64,000 bases of DNA from NCBI GenBank assembly GCA_963978545.1, contig OZ021722.1, forward strand, positions 3,786,001 to 3,850,000, in the 5' to 3' direction. This DNA is from Linyphia triangularis. Its lineage: Eukaryota; Arthropoda; Arachnida; Araneae; Linyphiidae. The notes under the pieces were generated by a model. The model was not told the DNA's origin. It did not search any database and worked only from the letters and a program-made list of their open reading frames with translations. Below are positions 54,644 to 64,000 of the stretch, piece after piece. Both the position numbers and the translations under genes were made by a program. Numbering within the stretch: position 1 is the first letter of the stretch; each line of letters starts with the position of its first letter.

Positions 54644-54899
54644 TTAAAATGGTGTGTGTTACTGATTGTCGATTGGTAATATTTACCGCTTTTAAATTTT
54701 TATCATTCATTCATAAAAAAGCTTGGCGGTATTTTTGGTGATAATTCTTACATGGTGCGAAAAACACCGCCAAAATGGCAAATTTGGCGATATTTCTGAC
54801 ATTATGCTTTCTTGTAAGTGAAACATGGGGGAGAGGAGAAAAACGGTCGTCGATGGGCGATGTTCAAGAAGAAAACTGTGTTGAAGACATTCGTTTTTC

Positions 54900-55500
54900 A
54901 ACTTTTTTAATGCATATTTACGTAAGGTGGGGATGTTCAGAACACCTTAAGAAACATTACCATAACGATTTTGATCAAAATCATTAGAGACGGTTTTTTT
55001 AAGCAGTTGCTGAAAAACGTGATTTTTTTTTTTTCATGTTTTGTTCTTGCGTAATATTAACCTTAAATGACAGGTCTCATGGTCACCGCTGTCTGAGAAC
55101 CAATGAAGAAATCTAAATAAAAATAAAAATATCGAAAATATTTTTTTGACCGAAATCAGTACTACCGTTACCCTCCCTATGTTAACGTATGAGTGAATGA
55201 GAGTAAAAAGGAATCGTCTGTCAAAAAAATCTCCATCTATAATTTTGGTATTGGCAACAGAGGAAAGAGTTTCAGCAATGATCGGTTATATGGGACTTAT
55301 TAGTATTTCAAAAATCGATAATAGAGAAACGTATGTAAAAGTGACTTTTTAGTGACAGTGACAGCTCCCAAAACTTGATAGTATGCAATGTCATCGATAT
55401 CGAATTTATCTGCCAAGTTTCAACCCGATTGGATAAACGCAAGGGGGGGGGGGGGGTTAATTAGCCTTCCGTAGATTTGCCCCCGCAGCCACAAACTAAC
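54900..55500. repeat. Dispersed repeats, TTCAAATTTGG and GCCAAGTTTCA modules
   Basis: About 54900-55240 resembles 22330-22450 (CATAACGATTTTGATCAAAA, GGATGTTCAGAACACCTTAA). About 55245-55500 matches 28840-29060 (GGAAAGAGTTTCAGCAATGA, TCTGCCAAGTTTCAACCCGA). A 13-base G run near 55445 may be an assembly-sensitive spot. Confidence 0.65.
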
Positions 55501-56279
55501 AAAATCAAAGAGTTATTATAATGGATTTAAAGAAAAAAAAAATACGCCTGGAAGTAATACATCATAAGCCGGCTTATATGAAGAACAGCTCTTATCTACC
55601 TAAGTAAATTCAGATTAGAGCTATAAGCGGTTGCTTCAATTTGACGCGACGCACAAAAATACGCAGTTTTCGTCCGAAAGTTTGCCTTTCAGAATCGCAT
55701 TCATAAAATCGATAAGTGCCCCTCCCCGACTCTATAATTCTCTTTTGCTTGTGCCTTTTAACTTGGTTACGTCACATTTCAACGGTCATTAACGGCCAAG
55801 TCAATATTTGCCGCTTTTTTTTTTTTTTTGCGAATAATAATGTTGTACCGCTACGCAGTTCCCTCTAAAAACCTGCTTTCTCGAACTAACTGGACATCGG
55901 ACAAGGAAGCGGCAACATTTACCTGTGCTTCGTGAAATAAAATTATTAAAAGATATGTTGCGTAACAGCGTTGCTCGTACGTTGGAGCCAAAAAGGTCAT
56001 ATGCGTCTGTGTTTTGCTGATTTGGTTATAACTTTCCAAACTGAGCGGTTTCACGTAGGCCAGGCTGTAGAGAAGGCGTTGAATACATATATATTTATTT
56101 TCAATTACTCGTATATTAACATAGGGTAATGCAAGTTTTTTTTTTTTTTTTCATTTCTCCAAGTTTTGGAACATCCTGATTTCAAAATAGTGGTCTAGAA
56201 ATACCTTTATATGCATTGTAAATTTTTAATACAGCTCCGATATCAAAAACATTTCTACCCAAAAATATGCAGCAAACTA
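55501..56279. other. No gene recognised
   Basis: Includes a GC-richer patch at 55840-56060 with a minus-strand 67-codon ORF lacking any recognised motif. Confidence 0.4.
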
Positions 56280-56700
56280 CGTTTAAAAATTTATTGAATT
56301 TATGCACTCACATCCAAATATTTATTTATTCTGATTAAAGTAATTTTTGTTATTTATTAAAAAAATTTGGCGCGATTTTATTAGTATTCCGTAAAAGCGA
56401 CCTTTTGGTGACAGTGACAGCCCCAACATTTGATGGAATGCATTGTCATCGTCATAGAACCTATCTGCCAAGTTTCAGCCCGATTGGATGACGGCAAGGC
56501 GGTTAATTAGGCCTCCGAAGATTCTGCCCCCATCGACGAAAGCGAAGTTAATATAAAGGATTTAAAAATGTCTGTCCGTGGTTAGCATAACTCCCTAACG
56601 AATTGACATACCATGTTCAAATTTGGTGTATGGGTTAATGATGATCATGGAACCTACCATAAAGGTTTTCATCCAAATTGCGCATGCGCTGTGAATGAAA
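56280..56700 (+). repeat. Dispersed repeat showing both modules joined
   Basis: The GCCAAGTTTCAGCCCGATTG module (as at 28840, 31570) is followed directly by the ACCATGTTCAAATTTGGTGT module (as at 22215). This shows that the two belong to one element in this order. Confidence 0.75.
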
Positions 56701-56798
56701 AAAAATTTGCGTAAAGCCAGGGAATTTTTTAGAAATTTATCGGGGAACGTTTTTTCTTTAATTTCGTGGTGATCCTGGATTAGTAACTGTATAGGATA

Positions 56799-59007
56799 CA
56801 GGGCTGCCACAGGCGACTAAAAAGGCTACTAAAGCGACTATTTTAGTGGCCAGGCGACTATGGCGACTATTTCAATGAAAAAAGGGCCTAAAACGACTAT
56901 TTAGAACAAAACCTTCAACTATTTTTGGACTGAGGCGACTATTTTTTAAGAAATTGGATACTGTCCGATGGTAGCACGAAAAAAAAAAAAAATCGGCACT
57001 AAGGTACTAACATTTTTCTCAAAACGGCGATTTTTTTTAAGGTAGGAGAGAGCAAATACTACAGAAATAGTTGTTCATATTCGCGGGTACAGTGGTCATT
57101 TTGCTAGTTCGACGATAGTTAACGCGAGATTGTTGTTTTTGACGGCAACCGCGGGCATTTTCGCCTGCCTGTTCCAATGTTTTATTTTTCGCCGTGCAAG
57201 GCGCAAGAGCATACACTGTTATATTCTGAAATATCAAATTATTTCGCTTTATTTACTCTATTTAACAAAAATGAATTTGTGGTGAGCGCCCGGAAGAAAA
57301 TACTATCAGTATGGACATAATTGATGTTATATAGACGTTATGTCCGAGATTAGTGACGATTTCGCCGTGTAGGTCAATCGATGCAGAATGATTAGAATTT
57401 CAATGTTGTAGCTAAATTTATAAATAATAAAATAATTTAAATTTTGAGGCAATTTAATTACTTTGAATGTAGCTTAAACAGGGTGGCGACAGAATCGGAA
57501 ATTCAGGCAAATGTCAAGGTATTTCGTAAAATTACTCTTTAGTCAAGGAATTTTGAAATTTTTGAGTGTCCCTTCTCACATTCCCCGTGCGGGTGCGGAC
57601 ATCTATCCGTGCTCGCGTCACAAGAAGTGGATGCCGTATCGTCGGTGCGTTGAATAATACAGGTTTTTTCATGTGCTTTTTCCGTAAAAGTCTCTTAATA
57701 TCTGGCTAATTGGCCGATTTGGGAGTACTAAGTTTTCGACCTTTTCCTACTCTCAGCAGCTGCGCCAAACTGGCCAATCCCCTGTCCTCGGCCCACAATC
57801 GCATGTTCATGTTCCGTTTTTTTTTTTTTTTTTCTTTCTTTCTTCTGAAATCATTGTTATTCTTGGAACAATTATTTACACATTATTTCTGTTTGATTTT
57901 TGGTTATCTTATAGCTTCGCGACCTCCGGCCCATTATTGTTAAAAAAAATCCTTAAACTTAAATCTGACTGCATCCTTTACAGACATGATTGCTTTTCTT
58001 CTTGTCTTGTGTTTTTTGTCAATAGAATATATTAGAAACCTAAATTCCTTAATATTTCAAATTGATTCCATCATATTTTTTTTTGTTTTTATTTACCCTT
58101 TACAGCACTGTTATAGATGTGCAACATATCTATAGGCATTAATAAGCAAAAAGGGTTAGATCCTGTACTTGATTATTATTATTAATATTTTTTTATTTTT
58201 TTGTGTGGACATTTTACTAAACATAATTAACTGAAAGTGATATGTGTTTTTGATTTATATGTTTAATATAAATCAAACAAAGAATTGAAACATCCTCCTC
58301 CCCCTTCAAAAAATAAAAAAATCTGAATGCGCTACTGCATACATTCAGGCAAAGGGTCATGGAATTTTTTAAAAAGTCCATGCATCTTTTTCCCCTGCCG
58401 AATGCTATGCTTGTCGTGTTTCATGAAAACGATTTTTTGCCTCATTTAATATGTACTTTAGTGGTTTTAGATAATATTTTTGTTATACAAAATTTTATTT
58501 CCATATATCTACGAGTAATTAATTTTTATAAGAAGCTTTGAAAATTAAAAATATATATATTCTTGTTTTGCCAATCGATTTTTACCGTCGCTTTTGCGTG
58601 AAGTTTAGATTTTTTTGCCTAGGTGCTGCCTGGGAGTACGGTTGAGTTGTCAACTTCCATCGCATTATGCAAATACGATAGCACCTCCCCCAAGACACAT
58701 GCCTTTTACCGTATGGGATGTTATGTATTAGACACTATTTTGAATTGAAAGAAGAGTGTCTGTGGGTTTTCGTGTTTATGTAAATCAACAGTTTTATTCC
58801 GATCTTGATGATAACTTAAAACCTTTAAAACAAGAGGAAGGTCTTTACCGATTTAAAAAAAACAATCGTTATGATAAGTGAGGCTACTATTTTCAACGTC
58901 CGAGACTACTATTTTCAATGTTTGAGACTACTATTTTTGCTACTATTTTTAACATCTGAGGCTACTAAAGCAACTATTTTCAAAGCTTACAGTCAGTGGC
59001 AGCCCTG
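56799..59007. mobile_element. 2.2-kb CAGGGCTGCCAC DNA transposon
   Basis: TIRs CAGGGCTGCCAC and GTGGCAGCCCTG with the duplicated hexamer AGGATA (56793-56798, 59008-59013). Both subterminal zones are packed with the word GGCGACTA/GCTACTATTTT in tandem-like runs (56810-56950; 58880-58980). The termini resemble hAT ends, but the TSD is 6 bp. It contains a nested CAGGGTGGCGACAGAATC fragment at 57479. No transposase is recognised. Confidence 0.87.
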
Positions 59008-59013
59008 AGGATA

Positions 59014-59264
59014 TGTATTAGAATTTTATAGGCTGCAAATAAATTTCTGGTTAAAACTTGGTTATTTGGTAATAAATTTTATCGCCAAGTTTACCGCCTT
59101 ACTCGCTTGTTGGTCACATTTTTGTTTATAAAAGGAATCCTCCAAATTGTACGTTTTTTTTTTTGCTCTAAGCTTAACAGGAAAGATTTCAGTCATTAAA
59201 TGTATCCATCCATACCGCCATGACGAGTTGAGTAAGTTGCACGAGAGTGGATTTTGAAATTTAC

Positions 59265-59296
<32 letters not shown>

Positions 59297-60164
59297 TGTA
59301 AAACTGTATTTACAGAAAAAAAAAGTTCAGTATAGGGTAAGTTTATAATTCATTTGAACAAAAATAAATCTTATTAATTTAGTTAGCATTTCATTATTAA
59401 ACTCTAACCATTTGCAAGTAATCTCAAATATATGGATTTCGTATCTGGACTTTTAATGTACCTCATTAGAAGTGGGTGTCGAAGCGTCTTTTCGGCGGCA
59501 GTACTGTAAAAATTCAACTTGTTTGATACGAGCAAAGATAAAATGAAATATTGAAAGTCAATTTTTAATGTTATTCAGAACACTTTGGGTCAAGAGATTC
59601 ATACTTTTGTAAATTGCAAGTTGTAATTGTTATGATATATAAAGTGTATTAAATATGTTTTTTTTAGAAGAGTAACGTGTAGAAGAGAGCTATTGTGTTT
59701 GTAATATAAATAACTGACATTCGTAATTTTCTTTTCAAAAATACCTGTAAGCTTAAAAGTTTTTGTAATTTAAAGGACGATTTGCTTATTTCTGACCAAT
59801 TTCCAAATTCATGTTTTTGAAATCCTTATAAACCAACCTTCTCGAAATTACAATTCAAGAAAGTCGTAAATGTCACTCTTAGGGGAATTGTAGTGTCGCC
59901 ATCTGTTGCGTCCGATTAGAACTAGAAAATTATTTCGAAAAATAAACTTTCTCTATTGTTGATATTTAAGTTGAAGTCGTGTCATTCCCAATAGAGGGCG
60001 CCACTACTATGAGATGCTGTATTCCATCTTTTCTCAAACCAGTGGATCGGTAGGTTGGCAGTACTTCACATTTCTTGCAAAATTATAATTATTACGAAGC
60101 ATTTTTTTCTGTACAAAAGTTCTTTTTTAGACTATAAATAATATATAATAATCAGCCTTAAAAT
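59014..60164. other. No gene recognised
   Basis: AT-rich DNA with a 33-base A run near 59264-59293. GTGTCGCCATCTGTTGCG and AGAGGGCGCCACTA words at 59890 and 59994 are not part of a recognised element. Confidence 0.4.
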
Positions 60165-60500
60165 CTTAGGGAATTCTCCGGAAAAATGAAAAATCCCCCC
60201 CTAAAACCTGGAAAAAGTTACTTAACTCTGGATTTTACTCTGGAAAAAAAAATCCTACTCTTCGGCGCTATTTGTTTAACCTTAACTGGGGGACTTAAAA
60301 TTACAGAATTATTTGATAACATAGACTTGCAGAAAATTATTCTTAAAGAAAAAAAAAATACTTTTTCTTGTTATTGAAAGAATTTGTGTAATTGAGGTTT
60401 GACTATTTTTATCTGGCTTGCTAAAATAATTAAATTAATAAATTCTTGCCAAAAATGATAACTCCGCGATGGAAAACTCGGGGATTTTTTTTTTTTTTCT
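60165..60500 (+). repeat. Second copy of the 25905-26220 repeat
   Basis: Same order of shared words as 25905-26220, ending GATGGAAAACTCGGGGATTT. Confidence 0.65.
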
Positions 60501-60666
60501 TTCTGAAAATGAGTCTGAAACGTTAGGACTATTTTTTTTAGTTTTCGGTGACAAACTACCAGTATCTGATGCCGCCAGTTTTTTCTTACTATCGTCATGA
60601 AATCGTAATTAAATAAATTTCCATTAGAGTCTGAGTTTTTTTATGCAGTATTTCTCTACAGTTTTA

Positions 60667-60904
60667 CCACTATAGTAAACTTCACCTTAACTTAACATCA
60701 TTCAGACGGTAGATCTTCACCGTGCTCATTGGCAATTCATCCATTTTGTCGGCGTAAAGGCACGCTCAGTTCAACCCTTTAAAAAAGAAAAGGCTGTACG
60801 GTTTGGCGAGGTTTCACGCAGCCAAAATGGATGAATTTCCTGTGAGCACGGTGAAGATCTACCGTCTAGTGATGTAAAGTTAAGTTGGAGTTTAGTATAG
60901 TTGT
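60667..60904. mobile_element. Foldback MITE with ~60-bp imperfect arms
   Basis: The left arm CCACTATAGTAAACTTCACC...GACGGTAGATCTTCACCGTG is mirrored by the right arm CACGGTGAAGATCTACCGTC...TGGAGTTTAGTATAGTTG; AAAATGGATGAATT also has its mirror near the centre. About 240 bp in total, largely able to fold on itself. No clear TSD. Confidence 0.85.
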
Positions 60905-61391
60905 TATTCTTCTACTAGAGTGTTTAAATTAAATAATTTTGCACTACAGTATGAGTTTTTCAACGAAACTCTTTTGTAACAAAACATAAGCTAGTAACCG
61001 TTGCCAACTCTTCAAAAATTGTTTCGGTTTCATTAATAAACGAAACTGAAGCATCCAGGAGGTAGATAACTAAACTTAAGCAGCAGGATGTTATCAATTT
61101 AGAAGTGGGTTCGAATGACGCTTTAAATTAATGATGATTAATTTTTCTGAACTAATTACAAATAAGCTCAAGTGTCAGTTTCTATTACTAGCCTTTATTT
61201 CATTTTTCTTTGAAAAATTAGGGGCATTTCAATTGCACTATAATACTGACGTGGACTTGTGTTATTTACCGTTTTTATATTTTCATTATTCATTTAGAAA
61301 AAATGGCTAGTTTGGCGATATTTTTGTGCGATACCTCTTATATAGGTCTTTAAAAAAAAATGGAGATTTCAGGTGAATGGGGACCCATAGT

Positions 61392-62132
61392 CAGTGGTAG
61401 AAGTGGGAAAAGAAAAGTGGGGGGATGCTCAAAACTTGGTGACAAGCGCCCCTCCCCGTCAACGGTAAATGTTATGAATACGTATCTAATAATAAAAATA
61501 TTAACTAGCAAGGAAATAATTTATACTTCTTAACACTAATCTTAAACAAAGATCCAAAATTCGTTGTAATATTTAATGAATATTCTGTGAGTTAATTTTT
61601 TACTTGATAGTAAGAGATAAAATGAAGTAATAATTCAACATTATATACTTATACATAACTGGTTATTTAGATTTAAATAGTGCTTCCAATTGTGCATATT
61701 TTTATTAAATTAAAATAATAGAGAACTCTTAAAACAAATCTATATATATATTTTTAAATAGTTTGTCTTTATGTGAAACAAGAATAGAAATTTCGCTTAA
61801 AAGAAAGTTTATCCAAAGTAAAAATACTTATATCTTTATACTAAGTAGTAATAATACATTTTTTTAACAGTTTGATATATATACACCATAAATAGTGTTT
61901 TTTTTTTTTTTTTTTACATTTGAAAACTTTAAATAAATTTTTCTCAGTGTTACTCTATTTAAAGGAAAATATTTTTTTTTTCTTTAGTAGTTTTTAGACG
62001 GATTGAGAGTTTTTAAAAGTGGGGGGATGGATTTCAGAGTTTTTAGAAGTGGGGGGGGGGGGGACGCAGGGGTATTTTCTTGAAAAGTGGGGGGGACGTG
62101 TCACCCCGCGTCTACCCACACTTCTAGCACCG
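61392..62132. mobile_element. hAT-like DNA transposon (CAGTGGTAGAAGTG family), short copy
   Basis: The ends CAGTGGTAGAAGTG and CACTTCTAGCACCG match the 12115 element. The flanks CCCATAGT and CCCATGGT are an 8-bp TSD with one change. It shares the internal AAGTAATAATTCAACATTAT block and the G-rich right end (GATGGATTTCAGAGTTTTTA), but is 741 bp and so internally deleted relative to the 1870-bp copy. Confidence 0.9.
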
Positions 62133-62139
62133 CCCATGG

Positions 62140-62340
62140 TCACCACCACCCCTCACACCAAATTTGAACATGGTTGGTTAATTTGTTCGGGAGTTATGCT
62201 GACCACAGACACACAAACTTACATGTTTTCCAAACAACTTTTTTGAAATCGGGACGTTTCAAAACGTAGAGAAATATATATTAAAAAAAAAATCGAATTT
62301 TTTTTACCGAATGCTATACTTTGTATGCATATGGGTAATG
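62140..62340 (+). repeat. Dispersed TTCAAATTTGG family fragment
   Basis: CACACCAAATTTGAACATGG, GGGAGTTATGCTGACCA and GAAATCGGGACGTTTCAAAA recur in the 34130-34230 and 56580-56640 copies. Confidence 0.6.
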
Positions 62341-62479
62341 AATTGAAAGTAATAATTATTGATCTAGAAATCTGTATTCGGGTAGGGAGGGGGTTGTATA
62401 CAAATATTCTGTTAAGAGGAAAAAATAAATTCACAAGCATTGGAATCTGTTAAGGAACGGGAATCGACCGGTTTTTCGC

Positions 62480-63203
62480 TTAAGGGGGTCCAGTACCGAA
62501 ATTTTTTCTAAAATCCTAAATTTTTTTTCTGATTTAAAAAAATAGTTCATACATTGCTGAAGAGAATGATGGTTTTATTTTATTCCTCCGGTGATTAGAA
62601 TGCCACAAAATTACTTGTTATTTAAACATCACTAATGGGCGCAACACCTTGAAGCGTCTGCTTAAAGTGCGTTTTTCGAGCACTAGTGTTTTTCACAGAT
62701 GTTGCATATTCAAATCGATATATCTCCAGAACCATTAACAATTGGCTATTCAAATTTTTGGAGCATTTAATATATGTTTTAAATATTTTGTCTTCGCAGA
62801 ATTTTATTTTTTTAATTGTGTTTTAAAATATAACATTTAGCGTATAAGATAACATAAAAAAAAAGCAAAAATTTCAATATTTTAACTTTGAGAATTTTTT
62901 TAATTTTTTTTTAATTCACCTATTAAAATTCTGTGAAGACAAAATTTTCTTTATATAATTATGTATTACAGAAAGCTTTCACTTTGAAAAAAAAATTTTT
63001 TTTTTCTTGACTTATATCAAAATGCGCAAACATCAATTATTATGGATTTTTCTTGGTTTTTAATTTTTTTTTAAGTAACTAAACACAATATTTAAAAAAA
63101 CATTTTCTCAAAGATATATAAATAGTATCTCATACATAAAATAAATTTTTGACATAAAAATGTACATAAAGTTTTTTTTATTTTCGGTACCGGACCCCCT
63201 TAA
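62480..63203. mobile_element. TTAAGGGGGTCC-ended MITE, 724 bp
   Basis: TTAAGGGGGTCCAGTACCGA at 62480 is mirrored by CGGTACCGGACCCCCTTAA ending at 63203, with one mismatch in ~22. The interior is AT-rich and non-coding. Confidence 0.85.
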
Positions 63204-63742
63204 TTAAATCCATAATATTCTAAAAGAGTTTAATTTGTGTTGTTTAGTTTTTGTAATTGTTAGTGATAATCGCTTATGCAACAGGGATTAAGCTATGTGT
63301 GCTATTTCACTTTCTTAAACTAGGGGGCGCTCCGCTAACCCCCTGGATTGCTATGCAATCCCCCTTGGTTCGCTCCCCTCGCTTCAAAGTGAGGCATTTA
63401 AAATATGCCATAGAAAAAAGCTATTTCAGTTGCATAGTCAACAAAATCCTTGAAAAGTGATATTGTGCAATGAAACTGAAAATGTTGGATTATTTATGAG
63501 GAGCTGTTGGACGTCGTCATTATCTTACTGCTTTTGTCGAGACGCGTTAAGCAAGGGACCGTTTGGCAACGTGGCAGATCGTTTATGAAAACAATAATAA
63601 TAAACACTCTCGTACATATATTTAAAAAAGATCAGTTATTTCAGGGAGCAATATAAATTTATGGACTAGTTTTGTATGAAGCGCCAAAATAATTAAAGTT
63701 GCTCATCGAAATTTCTTAACGAAGCAATATTAGTAACCATAT
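63204..63742. other. No gene recognised
   Basis: AT-rich with a GC-richer patch at 63325-63385 (GGGGGCGCTCCGCTAACC), apparently not part of an exon. Confidence 0.4.
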
Positions 63743-63988
63743 TGTTACAATTAGTCGCCAAAACCGTCGCCAGCTTGGCGAGATTTCAATTACCATAATG
63801 TTAAATGCCCTGCTCCTTGTAAAACTCGCTTCCCAGCGTTACCTCTGTTAAACTCGTTATCAAGCATTGAGACGGGGAAGCAAACTAACGACGAACTATT
63901 GCACTGCCTTATGCGAAATGTACATAAATTTTACTATTTACAAAATTAACACTACGAAATATTTACAAATATACAAAAATTCGTAACA
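63743..63988 (-). mobile_element. Shortened Gypsy-like LTR with ATAT TSD
   Basis: On the minus strand it opens TGTTACGAATTTTTGTATAT and ends ACTAATTGTAACA, flanked on both sides by ATAT (63739-63742 and 63989-63992). Its body matches the first ~260 bp of the 52712 LTR (TGCTTGATAACGAGTTTAAC, TTTTACAAGGAGCAGG, TTTTGGCGACTAAT) and stops at the GGCGAC block. It is a small derivative with proper LTR ends. Confidence 0.8.
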
Positions 63989-64000
63989 ATATGTTTGCAT

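Overview
The window is eukaryotic: AT-rich DNA with long introns, GT-AG splice sites, poly(A) signals and a very heavy load of DNA transposons, MITEs, tRNA-derived SINEs, solo LTRs and satellites. The encoded proteins are animal-type (ZZZ3, OSTC, an SLC27A-type transporter, the end of NDOR1). The SINE and TIR families look arthropod, most likely arachnid (spider-like). The species is an inference and is not proven by the sequence.

Gene layout, left to right. (1) At the left edge is the last coding piece of a diflavin reductase (NDOR1-like, + strand, ends 2323), directly against a ~193-bp satellite that fills 1-1380. (2) ZZZ3 (+ strand, 9804-31156) has eight exons that splice in frame into a 410-aa protein with a Myb/SANT-like domain and a C-terminal ZZ zinc finger. 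Its introns hold most of the transposons in the left half. (3) OSTC (- strand, 37853 down to 34305) has three exons and encodes 146 aa, a small membrane subunit of oligosaccharyltransferase. (4) The first exon of an SLC27A/FATP-type acyl-CoA synthetase/transporter (+ strand, 38535-38782) lies head to head with OSTC across ~680 bp. No later exon was recognised in the remaining 25 kb, which reads as intron or intergenic repeat DNA.

Repeat layout. Several elements have defined ends and target-site duplications (TSDs). These include a tandem pair of P-like elements with THAP-type remnants just upstream of ZZZ3 (7376-9582); two members of one hAT-like family with 8-bp TSDs (12115-13984, 61392-62132); a CAGGGTTCCCAC family with 5-bp TSDs (11615, 20754, 24702); a foldback family that appears to target TTAA (14075, 23906, 26463, 29776); a ZBED5/SCAND3-type hAT remnant (43571-44404); a MITE with 60-bp perfect TIRs and a 9-bp TSD (49269-49794); a piggyBac-like MITE (54385-54643); a 2.2-kb CAGGGCTGCCAC element (56799-59007); tRNA-type SINEs (16073, 36265, 37115); and Gypsy-like LTR pieces (50464, 52712, 63743).

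The most striking non-genic block is a GC- and CpG-rich 74-bp tandem array at 44690-50010. It has about 60 units, higher-order duplication, direct-repeat flanks and a young MITE inside it.

The four genes are unrelated housekeeping or metabolic genes and do not form a pathway. I saw no operon, CRISPR, phage or toxin system. The unusual biology here is repeat and transposon architecture around ordinary genes.
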